Positions 1-7,936 of a DNA stretch of 64,000 nucleotides are shown here, piece by piece. Under the pieces are notes generated by a model, which saw nothing but the letters and a program-made list of their open reading frames with translations, had not been told where the DNA came from and did not search any database. Position numbers and translations under genes: made by a program. The first letter of the stretch is position 1, and each line of letters starts with the position of its first letter. The stretch is from Helicobacter hepaticus ATCC 51449 (GTDB taxonomy: Bacteria > Campylobacterota > Campylobacteria > Campylobacterales > Helicobacteraceae): positions 930,001-994,000 of the forward strand of contig NC_004917.1 in assembly GCF_000007905.1 (NCBI RefSeq). The letters run 5' to 3'.

Positions 1-2
1 AG

Positions 3-116
3 TTTATTTATGCAAAACTTTTAGAATCTGCCTATGGCGTAGCACAAGGACAAGCTCTTGTGCTTTATCAAGAAGATTGTGTTTTAGGAGGAGGCGTCAT
101 TACACAAGCGCAGTAG
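3..116 (+). CDS. mnmA: tRNA-specific 2-thiouridylase MnmA, C-terminal end (partial)
   Basis: Only the last 37 residues are in the window; the gene enters from the left edge and stops at TAG 114-116. The visible tail GQALVLYQED followed by VLGGGVI matches the conserved end of the MnmA beta-barrel domain. The family places the 2-thio group on U34 of Lys, Glu and Gln tRNAs, taking sulfur from a cysteine desulfurase. The ATP-binding domain and catalytic cysteines lie outside the window, so activity cannot be judged. The call rests on this short, characteristic tail. Confidence 0.75.
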   Translation, partial: FIYAKLLESAYGVAQGQALVLYQEDCVLGGGVITQAQ

Positions 117-194
117 AGAGTGGATAAATTGTGAGAGAATATAAAATCGTGTGCAAGTTTGTTTATTTTTGCACATAAAATTCATTTTTTCTGC

Positions 195-200
195 TATAAT
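195..200 (+). promoter_or_regulatory. Extended -10 promoter (TGCTATAAT) for the Rep-like gene
   Basis: TATAAT preceded by TGC forms an extended -10 element. It lies 35 bases before the ATG at 235, which has a GGAG ribosome-binding site. No clear -35 is visible, which is usual for Helicobacter housekeeping promoters. Very similar elements stand at 2012 and 6128. Confidence 0.6.
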
Positions 201-234
201 CTAAGTAGAATATTTAGTTTTGGAGTAGCATAAA

Positions 235-624
235 ATGGGAGAGTTTGGAAAGTCTGCTCATAGTCCACAACATAATCTTTTTGGTGAGCTAATCAACGCT
301 ACAGGCAAATATGTAGTCAAATATGCAAGATTTAAAGAGTTAATGTCTATTCCTAGTAGTTATGAAACAAGGGATATTGATAAACAAGTTTTAAAGCCCT
401 CTATTTTAAAGCTCATTGAGACAAGCCCTTATACCAATAAGCCCTACTTTGAAAACCTCGCGTATAAAAAGATTAAAGAAAATACCAAAGGTGAAAAGGG
501 TAGGGGACAAAGTGGTGCGATTGATAGAATAGAATTTTCATTCACACCTTCTTTACCAAAGACAAAGAAAAAAGCTAATAAGAGTAATATATTACCCCCC
601 CCCCCCCGCAAAACAAATTCCTGA
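235..624 (+). CDS. Rep_3-type plasmid initiator C-terminal domain (short or truncated)
   Basis: This 129-residue protein resembles only the second winged-helix domain of Rep_3 (RepB-type) plasmid initiators: YARFKELMSIP, then a DIDKQVLKPSI segment (about residues 46-56), then a basic stretch leading to IEFSFTPS. Full initiators are usually 250-350 residues, so the first winged helix is missing. It still has its own promoter (195) and ribosome-binding site, so it may be expressed. A run of 13 C (595-607) near the end sets three possible tails: with C13 it ends RKTNS; with C12 or C15 the frame continues to a stop at 662-664. The neighbours include a conjugation-gene remnant, which suggests an integrated plasmid. 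Origin binding is unproven. Confidence 0.55.
   Translation: MGEFGKSAHSPQHNLFGELINATGKYVVKYARFKELMSIPSSYETRDIDKQVLKPSILKLIETSPYTNKPYFENLAYKKIKENTKGEKGRGQSGAIDRIEFSFTPSLPKTKKKANKSNILPPPPRKTNS
595..607 (+). repeat. C13 homopolymer, likely phase-variable
   Basis: Thirteen consecutive C lie inside the 3' end of the Rep-like gene. Runs this long mutate by slipped-strand pairing in Helicobacter. Here a length change would alter only the last residues of the protein (see the gene at 235). Confidence 0.85.
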
Positions 625-732
625 AATGAAACTTAAATATGAGGAGTTCGTTTTAAGTATGTAAAACTTTTGATAAGACTTACAGATTTAAGATTCATAT
701 TTGAATTTTTACTTTTATCATAAGGAGAAAAA

Positions 733-1284
733 ATGAAAAAGAGTGTAGTAGGAGTAATCGCATTTAGTATTTTATTCACAGGAGTAAATGCCTTTGACTT
801 AGGAGATGTTACAAAAGGATTAGAGAAAACCTTAGAAGCGGGAAGAGACGCAGGAGTAGTCAAAGGTGGAAAACCTATTGATATTATGACAGATAATGTC
901 AATGATAAGAAAAATATAGAGGCGTGTAAGAAATTTTATCATCAACATAAAATCGCTTTTAATACCGACAATGGGATTCCTGATTACTCATCTTCAAAGG
1001 ACTGGAGTTTTACTCGCACATATGATAAAAAAGATGTGGAAGCTTGGAATAAAGCATACGATAATGCTATAGACAAACTTCAAAAATCAGATTTTGATAT
1101 TGCAAAACATACAAAAAAGAATAATCTTAATGCTCAAGCGATGTGCCGCTTCATTCTTAGCTCCATAAGTTATGGAGGTGAAAAACGCAAAGCATTTAAA
1201 GGTAAAGACTTTGATGCACTTCAAAAGGAAACAGCAAAATATTATGACAAGTCTAAGGCTAGAAAAGAAGCACTTGATTTTTGA
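733..1284 (+). CDS. Secreted or periplasmic protein of unknown function
   Basis: The 183-residue protein starts with a typical signal peptide (MKKSV, hydrophobic core, cleavage after about VNA at residue 20). The start is fixed by AAGGAG just upstream. The mature part is polar and lysine-rich, with two cysteines (about residues 59 and 136) that could form a disulfide. I recognise no family. It lies between the Rep-like fragment and the DUF2726 gene, so it may be cargo of the same mobile patch. Function unknown. Confidence 0.6.
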   Translation: MKKSVVGVIAFSILFTGVNAFDLGDVTKGLEKTLEAGRDAGVVKGGKPIDIMTDNVNDKKNIEACKKFYHQHKIAFNTDNGIPDYSSSKDWSFTRTYDKKDVEAWNKAYDNAIDKLQKSDFDIAKHTKKNNLNAQAMCRFILSSISYGGEKRKAFKGKDFDALQKETAKYYDKSKARKEALDF

Positions 1285-1336
1285 GTAGCTTTTGTTTGCA
1301 ACTCGGATATAACACAAATCGCTCTTAGGAGACTCT

Positions 1337-1993
1337 ATGCCACAACTTACGACAATTACATTTGATATATGGGAAGTAATTCTTATATGTGTGGTTGTGG
1401 CATTTGTTGTCTATGGCTTGACTAAAATATTTTTAAGCTGGAAATTTAAAAAAGAATCTGCACGAAAAAGAGCTTATTGGGAATCTAAGAGGACAGAGGA
1501 ACAATGTGTAGAGAATATCCCCAAAGATAAGGCTGTTCAACGCTTAGAAGATATGTGCGATGGCACAATCACAATTAAAAAATTAATGAATAACGAAGAA
1601 GCAAGGATTTATTATGCTCTTGCAAAGGTTTTTAAAGAAAACTATAACATTAGCCCTCAAGTTTCTTTTAAAGCCTTTTTAAAAGGAGAACAAGATACAA
1701 ATGCTTGGAGAAGCTTTAGTGATTTTTATTGTGATTTTTTAGTTACTCACAAAAGAGGGGAACATAAAGATAAACCCGTAGCTGTAATAGAATATCACGG
1801 AGGCAAACATTATGGCACAGATAATGAATTAGAAGCAAAGGTGCGTAAAAATGACCTTGTCAAAGCTCAAGTGCTTGGTAAGGTAGGTATTGCTTCTCTT
1901 ATCATTAGAGAAAGTGATATTAAAGGCGATTCGCAATATATTGATGATATAATGCTTGAAAAGTGTGTAACCGAGCTTTACTCTCTCATTTAG
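1337..1993 (+). CDS. Membrane-anchored DUF2726 protein
   Basis: One N-terminal transmembrane helix (about residues 12-34) is followed by a basic linker and a DUF2726 domain (about 80-205). The domain shows the expected blocks: LMNNEEARIYYALAKVF, then SDFYCDFLVTH, then PVAVIEYHGGKHYG, then LVKAQVLGKVGI. DUF2726 is thought to have a restriction-endonuclease-like fold; the acidic residues in FYCDF and VIEYHG would be the candidate metal ligands. No substrate is known. The gene is the most intact member of the 0.2-3 kb mobile-like patch, where a nuclease-like protein would fit as accessory cargo. That role is inference. Confidence 0.65.
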   Translation: MPQLTTITFDIWEVILICVVVAFVVYGLTKIFLSWKFKKESARKRAYWESKRTEEQCVENIPKDKAVQRLEDMCDGTITIKKLMNNEEARIYYALAKVFKENYNISPQVSFKAFLKGEQDTNAWRSFSDFYCDFLVTHKRGEHKDKPVAVIEYHGGKHYGTDNELEAKVRKNDLVKAQVLGKVGIASLIIRESDIKGDSQYIDDIMLEKCVTELYSLI

Positions 1994-2011
1994 ATTCTAT
2001 ATTTTTTATGC

Positions 2012-2017
2012 TATAAT
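2012..2017 (+). promoter_or_regulatory. Extended -10 promoter before the VirB5/TrbJ-like remnant
   Basis: TGCTATAAT lies 58 bases before the ATG at 2075, which has an AAGGGGA ribosome-binding site. The promoter looks intact although the gene behind it is only a stump. Confidence 0.55.
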
Positions 2018-2074
2018 CCAGCCGACATTAAAAGAGATAATAGCTCATCTTTACTCTATGACAAAGGGGAAAAG

Positions 2075-2242
2075 ATGAAATCTATTCAACACAAACTACT
2101 TCACATTGCTTTTTGTTTAAGTATAGGCTTTAGCATAGCTCAAGCAAATTTTCCTGTCATTGATGTAAGCTCAATCGCTCAAAGCATAATGCAATATACA
2201 CAAATGGTAAGAGAATTTACAAAGTATAGCAGTAGAGGCTAG
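2075..2242 (+). pseudogene. N-terminal stump of a VirB5/TrbJ-like conjugation protein
   Basis: The frame encodes 55 residues: a signal peptide, then FPVIDVSSIAQSIMQYTQM, the usual beginning of TrbJ/VirB5 pilus-tip proteins of type IV secretion systems (normally 200-260 residues). A TAG at 2240-2242 ends it abruptly and no continuation follows in any frame that I can find. It has a good ribosome-binding site and promoter, so a short exported peptide could still be made. I take it as a leftover of a conjugative element. Confidence 0.55.
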
Positions 2243-2413
2243 ACTAAGCTTATAATGCTTACCTAGTAGTATTTACTTCCTGCGAAAGCTGATAAACAAA
2301 AAATCTAAACCACCAAAAATGCCAAGCCTGAAACAATAACAGTGCGATTCCAATTATTCCATTTTCTCCAATTCATCAAGTTTTCTAAGTTTTTTCAAGC
2401 ATTTTTAAAATCA

Positions 2414-2551
2414 TCATTGATGAAAAAAGCAATTAAAGCAAATATCGCGCAAAATATTCCAATCAATTTCTTTTAGATTTTTATACACCCTTTTGGCAAA
2501 ACCATACAAGAGAATACAAAGTGCTAAAATTCCTATTGTAATACAAACGCC
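2414..2551 (-). pseudogene. Fragment of a small membrane protein
   Basis: A 45-residue open stretch without a start codon shows one hydrophobic helix (ITIGILALCILLYGF) followed by a basic tail, then a stop. In Campylobacterota, pairs of tiny one-helix proteins often follow each other; this looks like the broken second member, behind the one at 2563-2673. The rest of 2243-2562 holds no gene I can support. Confidence 0.35.
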
Positions 2552-2562
2552 TTATAGCAAAT

Positions 2563-2673
2563 CTATCTTTTGATGACAGAGTATCCAAAAATTCCAAAGA
2601 TAGCAGTAAGACAAGCTAAGATTAAAGCTTTTAGAATATCTAATTCTAATTTAATTTTTTCTTTCTTACTTAT
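2563..2673 (-). pseudogene. Small one-helix membrane protein with ATA in place of its start
   Basis: The 36-codon frame reads KKEKIKLELDILKALILACL and then FGIFGYSVIKR, a pattern I know from small membrane proteins of Helicobacter and Campylobacter. The codon where ATG is expected, overlapping the end of the upstream gene by 8 bases, is ATA (2671-2673). No ATG, GTG or TTG is available in frame. This suggests a silenced gene, or initiation at AUA. Confidence 0.4.
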
Positions 2674-2989
2674 CTATAATTATTCCTTTAACTCTATCAT
2701 TCAAATTCCCTATAAAGTTGCTTAAAATTTTCAAAAGTGTTTCTTTAAGAGATTGTGCCTTTTGCTCACATAAATCCACAACAAAGACTTTATTTTGCTT
2801 AAGTATTTGCTCGTAATTTTGTAATTTATCACTTAGCTCTGCACTTACGCCAATACGATTTAATATATTCATATGATAGCCTAAATCTTTAGCTAGACTA
2901 ATCAAATTAAAGGCATTTGATTTTTTATGTAAAGTGCGCGTAAGGATTAAGTCTGCTTTTATATCAAGCTCAAAGTGTTTGCGAGTCAT
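2666..2989 (-). CDS. Hypothetical protein, 107 residues
   Basis: A helical, charged protein with no signal peptide or membrane helix. I do not recognise the family. It starts with ATG but has no convincing ribosome-binding site. It is followed directly, with overlap, by remnants of two small membrane proteins, and the three were probably one small operon. Since the downstream partners are damaged, this gene may also be on the way to loss. Confidence 0.45.
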   Translation of the reverse strand: MTRKHFELDIKADLILTRTLHKKSNAFNLISLAKDLGYHMNILNRIGVSAELSDKLQNYEQILKQNKVFVVDLCEQKAQSLKETLLKILSNFIGNLNDRVKGIIIDK

Positions 2990-3060
2990 AATGCCAGGTA
3001 TAGGACTGCCCTTAGGTATTACTTAATAGAAGCAAAAATATGCTTATTAAAGTTAACCCA

Positions 3061-3546
3061 TCAATGCAATGAAATCTTTGATATTCCTAGTATGCCTATT
3101 CCCACACATATTATCATTGCTATGCACAAACCTCCAAAAAACCACTTAAGCACAAAAAGTTGATATTCAAATAGCCCAATAAGCATAAGGGCAAAAAGCA
3201 CATAGCTCAACACTCGCAAAAATGACAAACTCATCTGTGTGCCAATCACAAAACGCGTTGAAAAATTTGGTGTATTTTGTGTGCTATTTGTTTCCTGTTG
3301 TTGCACCAAATTTTTATCATCACTTGATGTGGAAGTATCTTGACTCTTTACTCGTTTAAGCAATGTCGCAAAAGAACTAGCCACCACAAATGAAAAGCCT
3401 AAAAATCCTGCTTCAAAGCTTGCTAAAGAAGCTATATTTTGCGTAAATGCAATCGCACCGCCTATAAATGCTGTGATACCAATTATCGCAATACCTTTAT
3501 ACAACACTTTAATAATATTTTCCATTTTGAGAATCTTCATCATCAT
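3061..3546 (-). CDS. Conserved integral membrane protein, 161 residues
   Basis: About four hydrophobic segments (roughly residues 15-35, 42-62, 110-130, 134-156) surround a polar, Gln/Asn/Ser-rich loop (about 68-95). No known catalytic motif. It overlaps the end of the AtpZ-like gene by 38 bases if the first ATG is used; the ATG at 3525 (MENIIKVLYKG) is an alternative with a shorter overlap. It is the last gene of the hemL run, so it is probably cotranscribed. Function unknown. Confidence 0.6.
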   Translation of the reverse strand: MMMKILKMENIIKVLYKGIAIIGITAFIGGAIAFTQNIASLASFEAGFLGFSFVVASSFATLLKRVKSQDTSTSSDDKNLVQQQETNSTQNTPNFSTRFVIGTQMSLSFLRVLSYVLFALMLIGLFEYQLFVLKWFFGGLCIAMIICVGIGILGISKISLH

Positions 3547-3943
3547 CGTCTGAACTAGGCTTGTAAGTATAGCGGGGATTATTTGCTAATTCTTGTGCTT
3601 CTTTTTGCTGACGTTGATAAGCTTTGTAAAGGTTTAAAATAGCTGCAGCCACACCCCAAAACACCCCAAGCCAAAAAAGCCATTTTATTCCGCTTAACTT
3701 CACTAAACCAATGCCAATGCCAATGCCAAGCAAAATTGCCACTACGATTGAAATACCTACACTTAATTCATTTGCCCCGCGCACAATGGCACTTAAGCGA
3801 GGAGGTTTGTCCTCAAGCTGTTTGTAATTATCATTTGTAAGTGCGCTTTCATCTTTGGTTTTAGAATCTTGTGCGCTATCCAATATATCTTTTTGAAGGG
3901 GCGATTCTTGTTGTGCCTGTTTGTTTTGTATATTCTCACTCAT
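3509..3943 (-). CDS. AtpZ/AtpI-like membrane protein
   Basis: 144 residues: a long polar N-terminus (1-55), then two transmembrane helices (about 60-82 and 89-108) in the pattern of the AtpZ/AtpI family: ANELSVGISIVVAILLGIG, short loop, then WLGVFWGVAAAILNLYKA. Members help assemble the F1Fo ATP synthase ring or carry Mg/Ca. The tail is acidic (SSDDDDEDSQ). An AGGA ribosome-binding site lies at the end of hemL, 2 bases upstream of the ATG, so translation is probably coupled to hemL. No atp genes are in the window, so the role is inferred from the fold pattern only. Confidence 0.6.
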   Translation of the reverse strand: MSENIQNKQAQQESPLQKDILDSAQDSKTKDESALTNDNYKQLEDKPPRLSAIVRGANELSVGISIVVAILLGIGIGIGLVKLSGIKWLFWLGVFWGVAAAILNLYKAYQRQQKEAQELANNPRYTYKPSSDDDDEDSQNGKYY

Positions 3944-3945
3944 TA

Positions 3946-5253
3946 TTATATCCTAGATTCTATTTCGTGAGTAATCTCCCCAAATACCGCCTTTGCTTTC
4001 ATAATCACCTCATCAATTATCATTTCATTCATCGCACTACAAATAAAACCAGTCTCAAATTGTGAACAAGCAAAATACACACCTTTATCAAGCATTTTTT
4101 GATGGAATCTCGCAAACATTGCAGTATCACTACACTTAGCATCATCAAAGTTTTTTACTTCTTTTTGATTGAAAAAGAAACCAAACATACTTCCCCTACA
4201 ATCCACTTGTAAGGGAATCTCATATGATTGTGCTGCCTCTTTTAAGCCTTTGATAAGTCGTTTAGCAAGCACCTCAAGATGCTCATACAATGTGGGATTT
4301 GCCTTGATTTGCAATAAAGTTGCAAGTCCTGCACTCACTGCAATAGGATTTCCGCTAAGTGTCCCTGCCTGATAAACCCCACCAACAGGAGAAAGCATAT
4401 CCATAATATCTGCTCTGCCGCCAAAAGCTGCTAAAGGCATACCTCCCCCGATGACTTTGCCATAAGTAACCAAATCTGCTTGCACATCATATAAGCCTAT
4501 TGCACCCTTAAGCCCTGCTCTAAAGCCACTCATTACCTCATCAATAATTAAAAGTGCATTGTATTCATCACATAATGCCCTCAAATCCTGCATAAACTTT
4601 TTATCAGCAGGAACAAATCCCATATTCCCAGCTAAGGCTTCAATAATCACGCACGCTACATTCTTGCTTTGCTCAAAACACGCTCTCACAGATTCTATAT
4701 CATTATATCGTGCCACAAGTGTGTGTTTGGTTATATCATTTGGCACACCCGGTGAGCTTGGAGTGCCAAATGTAGCACACCCGCTTCCTGCGGAGACAAG
4801 CAAGCTATCAGAATGTCCGTGATAGCAACCCTCAAATTTAATGATGTCATCTTTGTTGCTGTATGCTCTAGCCAAACGCAAAGCACTCATCGTAGCCTCC
4901 GTGCCAGAATTTACAAGACGCATTTTCTCTGCACTACCAGATAATGCAATAATTTGTTTAACAAGTGTCGTTTCCTTCTCTGTGGGCGCACCAAAGCTTA
5001 ACCCATCTTTGATTGCTAGAGACAAAGCAGATTCTATTACTTCATTCGCGTGCCCAAAAATAAGTGGTCCCCAACTTTGCACAAAATCAATATACTCATT
5101 GTCATCTTCATCGTAAATGTAAGCACCTTTACCTTTAGCAATAAACCGAGGTGTTCCTCCCACAGAGCCAAATGCCCTCACAGGAGAGTTTACCCCCCCG
5201 GGAATGACTTGTTTTGCCTCATTGAAATCATTAATGCTTTGCAAAATATCCAT
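3946..5253 (-). CDS. hemL: Glutamate-1-semialdehyde 2,1-aminomutase
   Basis: This PLP enzyme converts glutamate-1-semialdehyde to 5-aminolevulinate, the first committed precursor of haem in the C5 pathway. At 435 residues it has the family length. Visible landmarks are [11 protein letters not shown] near the start, the [16 protein letters not shown] cofactor loop, [16 protein letters not shown], and the PLP lysine in [17 protein letters not shown] (about residue 270). The ATG has an AAAGGA ribosome-binding site. A C7 run lies in the GGV-NSP segment on the plus strand (5193-5199); it is short and in a conserved motif. Other haem genes in the window are hemN and hemH. Confidence 0.96.
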   Translation of the reverse strand: MDILQSINDFNEAKQVIPGGVNSPVRAFGSVGGTPRFIAKGKGAYIYDEDDNEYIDFVQSWGPLIFGHANEVIESALSLAIKDGLSFGAPTEKETTLVKQIIALSGSAEKMRLVNSGTEATMSALRLARAYSNKDDIIKFEGCYHGHSDSLLVSAGSGCATFGTPSSPGVPNDITKHTLVARYNDIESVRACFEQSKNVACVIIEALAGNMGFVPADKKFMQDLRALCDEYNALLIIDEVMSGFRAGLKGAIGLYDVQADLVTYGKVIGGGMPLAAFGGRADIMDMLSPVGGVYQAGTLSGNPIAVSAGLATLLQIKANPTLYEHLEVLAKRLIKGLKEAAQSYEIPLQVDCRGSMFGFFFNQKEVKNFDDAKCSDTAMFARFHQKMLDKGVYFACSQFETGFICSAMNEMIIDEVIMKAKAVFGEITHEIESRI

Positions 5254-5461
5254 TGCATATCCTTTAAAGTGTATTGGTGCATTATAACAAATCCAAAATT
5301 CTATATATTCTCTCTCTTATGCTTTTAAGTAGAATCCTTTTAAAAGGGTTACTACTTTGCCCACTTTGACCTAAAAAACACTAAACACAAAAAAATAATT
5401 CAAAAATAATTTGTATTTAGTTACAATGGAGTCCATTTTACATAAATTTAGGAGAATGCTA

Positions 5462-6022
5462 ATGAAAAAAATTATCGCAGGTATGGTAATTGTAGGCAGT
5501 ATTGTATGTGCAGCAAGCATTGATGCGACAAAGGCTCAAGTCAAATGGACGGCTTTTAAGACTCCAGCCAAGATAGCAGTAAACGGGACTTTTGATGATG
5601 TAAAGTTTAAATTTGGCACACCCAATAAAACACAAAGTCTTGAATCTCAACTCAACAACGCAAGTGCAACTATTGATATTATGAAAGTCAATACTGCTGA
5701 TGCAGGTAGAGATGAGACTATACGCAAAAGCTTTTTTGACAATTTTAACAAAAAAGAACCCATTAAAGTAACTTTCAAAGATGTCATTGAGGGCAAAAAT
5801 AAAGGCACGATTTTAGCAAATGTCCGTATGAATGGGAAAACACAAAAAGTGCCTATGCAATATGATGTTAGCGGTGGCAAAATTATAGCAAAAGGTGTAT
5901 TAGATTTGGGTCTATTTGGACTTGAAAATGCACGCGCAAGTTTGCAAAATGCTGTAAAAGAACTTCACGAAAATCTTACTTGGTCTCAAGTGGAAATTAC
6001 ATTTGAATCTCCGATTAAATAA
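5462..6022 (+). CDS. YceI-family periplasmic protein
   Basis: 186 residues with a signal peptide (MKKIIAGMVIVGSIVCAAS). The mature part is a YceI-type lipocalin-like barrel: VKWTAFKTPAKIAVNGTFDDVKF, an IDIMKVNTADAGRDETIRKSFFDNF block, then IKVTFKDV. YceI proteins bind isoprenoid-type lipids such as polyprenyl quinones. The start at 5462 is chosen because AGGAG stands just before it; an upstream ATG at 5411 in the same frame lacks one. A -10 like TACAAT lies at 5422. This copy is a diverged relative of the YceI gene at 50367. Confidence 0.8.
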   Translation: MKKIIAGMVIVGSIVCAASIDATKAQVKWTAFKTPAKIAVNGTFDDVKFKFGTPNKTQSLESQLNNASATIDIMKVNTADAGRDETIRKSFFDNFNKKEPIKVTFKDVIEGKNKGTILANVRMNGKTQKVPMQYDVSGGKIIAKGVLDLGLFGLENARASLQNAVKELHENLTWSQVEITFESPIK

Positions 6023-6042
6023 TTTCTTTATCTAATCTAGCT

Positions 6043-6077
6043 TATCTGCACTATGATTCTCTCATAAAGTGCGGATA
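6043..6077 (+). terminator. Stem-loop after the YceI gene
   Basis: Arms TATCTGCACT (6043-6052) and AGTGCGGATA (6068-6077) pair over 10 bases with one G-U. The T tract behind it is weak, so termination is only likely. Confidence 0.4.
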
Positions 6078-6127
6078 GCTACCCTATTTCAAAAAACCGC
6101 TAACGCTTTTAATCTCTAAATTTACGC

Positions 6128-6133
6128 TATAAT
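6128..6133 (+). promoter_or_regulatory. -10 promoter (CGCTATAAT) of the DUF2972 gene
   Basis: TATAAT lies 48 bases before the start at 6181. It shares the GCTATAATC core with the promoters at 195 and 2012. Confidence 0.55.
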
Positions 6134-6180
6134 CACACTATTTAATTATGCAGAATTTGTATCTTTACAAGGAGTCTCTT

Positions 6181-7902
6181 ATGCGTAATCTTTTGCATCT
6201 AAACGGGGGGGGGGCACATAATCGTTCCAAAACAATAAGGATTCTTAAAAGAAAAGGTTTAAGGTTTGCTCTTGCATATAATGCAAGAAAGAAAAAAAGA
6301 GTATTTAAGCAAACATCTTTTTATCAACATTTCTTTCAAAAACTAGAGATGTTCTATATTATCTTTGTATCTCATATGCCTCATAAGTTTCATATTTATA
6401 ATATTCTAAAAAGATTTCATATTTTAACAACTCATACTCCAACTTTAGTCTTTATCTCTCAACATTATGAGGAGATTATTTCTTGGATAGAATCTAAAGA
6501 GTTTAAAGAACAATATATAGATAAAAATCACCCTTATCCTCCTTTACTTAATCCAGAGAGATTAAACGTAAGAGTGCAATCTTGTCATTATAATAAGGAA
6601 AATAATAAAGAATTCCAATGCAAAGAATCTCAAGGGAATGAAAGTATGGTATCTAAAAATATAAAGCCTTATGATAACCTAAGTTATCAAAACATTTCAC
6701 CAGAGATTGCTTGGGATTTGAATTTGCCATTGCCTCCATATTATCAGTTTGTGTATTGGGGGAGTCACGGGAGTGGCAGTTCAGGCTTGACAACCTTTTT
6801 AGAATATTGTGGAGTAAATCAATGTCCGTGGAAAGGTGTATATGGTGGTAATGGTAAAGAATCTTACCTTTGGTATTTTCATCAATTTACAAAAAACTTT
6901 AAAGATTCTACTTTTATTTACCTGCCTATTAGAGAATTTGTAAAAAGTGCAAGTAAATTCTATGCTTTAATCCCCTATAGCAAAGCATTGCTTACAGCTA
7001 GAGACCCTATAAGCAATCTCAAATCTTTTGTGCAACTTATTATCCCAAAAGAGGGTTGGGATACAAGAGCGAGCAATCCTATAACAATTACCCTACAATC
7101 AAATCCCAATGAAGTATGTCAAAATCTTGTAGGATATTGGAGTATGGATTCAAAAAGCAATTTGCATATAGGAGACGCTCCTTCTTTTGAAACAATATCT
7201 TATTTTATTGATACTGAACAATATGCAGGCGCTTTCCACGATACACAGCTTAAAAATGCTTTAATCAATCTCAAAGATTCTGTCATTATAGATATGTCTG
7301 AAATTGTAGGAGAAAAAACATTTGATACGATAAAAAGATTATCTAAAGAGTTAGGATTCCCTGCACCAATAGAGGAAGAAAAGGAGAAATTTGCAACACA
7401 AAGAGCCATAGAATATCTAAATTTTTTGCCAATTACGCTTCAAATTGAGACATTACAAAGAAACATTTGCCTTTGCATTCAAGACAATGCTTACAAAACA
7501 AATTACCTTAATATTACACCCTTGCTTTTTAATAAACAAGATTGCTTTTATGAAAGAATTATTATCTGCACAACAAAAGAAGATTGGGATATTTTAAAAA
7601 AACAAGATATAAAAATGCTAGAGGAAGTCAAAGCTTATTTATTACGCCTCATTTCAAGACTACAGCAACAAAAAGAAATAGAAAATAAAAAGAAGCTTAG
7701 TGAATCCCAAGTGTTGGAATATTTGAGAGAACATACATACTTAAGAATAAAGTTTAAACAAATCTTAGATGAACATTTGGCTTATATTAAACAAGAACGC
7801 CCCGACATCGTTGCTTCGTGGAAATATTATCAAGAGTTTGAAAGAATGTGTGGGGAAATGGTGTCAAAGGGGGGACTTGAACCCCCGACCTCCGGCTTAT
7901 GA
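6181..7902 (+). CDS. Phase-variable DUF2972 protein, possible sulfotransferase-like transferase
   Basis: The family is recognised from SYQNISPEIAWDLNLPLPP (mid-protein) and the C-terminal RPDIVASWKYYQEFERMC. DUF2972 proteins are common, multi-copy and G-tract-controlled in Campylobacter and Helicobacter; their function is not established. WGSHGSGSSGLTTFLEYCG and, later, ARDPISNLKSF resemble the 5'- and 3'-phosphate-binding motifs of PAPS-dependent sulfotransferases; that link is my inference. ATG 6181 has AAGGAG in place; an earlier in-frame ATG at 6148 does not. A G10 run spans codons 9-12 and the current length keeps the frame open. The natural end should be close to the Cys at about residue 560; instead the frame runs 44 bases into the antisense of tRNA-Met, adding an artificial tail. 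Confidence 0.7.
   Translation: MRNLLHLNGGGAHNRSKTIRILKRKGLRFALAYNARKKKRVFKQTSFYQHFFQKLEMFYIIFVSHMPHKFHIYNILKRFHILTTHTPTLVFISQHYEEIISWIESKEFKEQYIDKNHPYPPLLNPERLNVRVQSCHYNKENNKEFQCKESQGNESMVSKNIKPYDNLSYQNISPEIAWDLNLPLPPYYQFVYWGSHGSGSSGLTTFLEYCGVNQCPWKGVYGGNGKESYLWYFHQFTKNFKDSTFIYLPIREFVKSASKFYALIPYSKALLTARDPISNLKSFVQLIIPKEGWDTRASNPITITLQSNPNEVCQNLVGYWSMDSKSNLHIGDAPSFETISYFIDTEQYAGAFHDTQLKNALINLKDSVIIDMSEIVGEKTFDTIKRLSKELGFPAPIEEEKEKFATQRAIEYLNFLPITLQIETLQRNICLCIQDNAYKTNYLNITPLLFNKQDCFYERIIICTTKEDWDILKKQDIKMLEEVKAYLLRLISRLQQQKEIENKKKLSESQVLEYLREHTYLRIKFKQILDEHLAYIKQERPDIVASWKYYQEFERMCGEMVSKGGLEPPTSGL
6205..6214 (+). repeat. G10 homopolymer at the start of the DUF2972 gene
   Basis: Ten G from codon 9. 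Loss or gain of one base would end translation soon after the start, so this is an on/off switch; it reads on here. Confidence 0.85.
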
Positions 7903-7936
7903 GACCAGCGCTCTAAACCAGCTGAGCTACTTTGAC
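7859..7936 (-). tRNA. tRNA-Met (CAT), elongator type
   Basis: The minus strand reads a 7-bp acceptor (GTCAAAG/CTTTGAC), D arm TAGCTCAGCTGG, anticodon loop with CAT, T arm GGGGGTTCAAGTCCCCC, discriminator A and an encoded CCA (7859-7861). It could be elongator Met, or the Ile tRNA with C34 modified to lysidine; the standard G-purine anticodon stem does not decide. A strong promoter lies upstream at 7964-7992. The 3' end abuts the DUF2972 gene on the other strand. Confidence 0.9.

Noticed and set aside
5193-5199. C7 run in hemL
   Set aside because: Only seven bases, inside a conserved GGVNSPV motif of an essential gene. Too short to be a likely switch.
7860-7902. C-terminal tail SKGGLEPPTSGL of the DUF2972 frame
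   Set aside because: It is the translation of the antisense of tRNA-Met, a known artefact, and not a protein domain.
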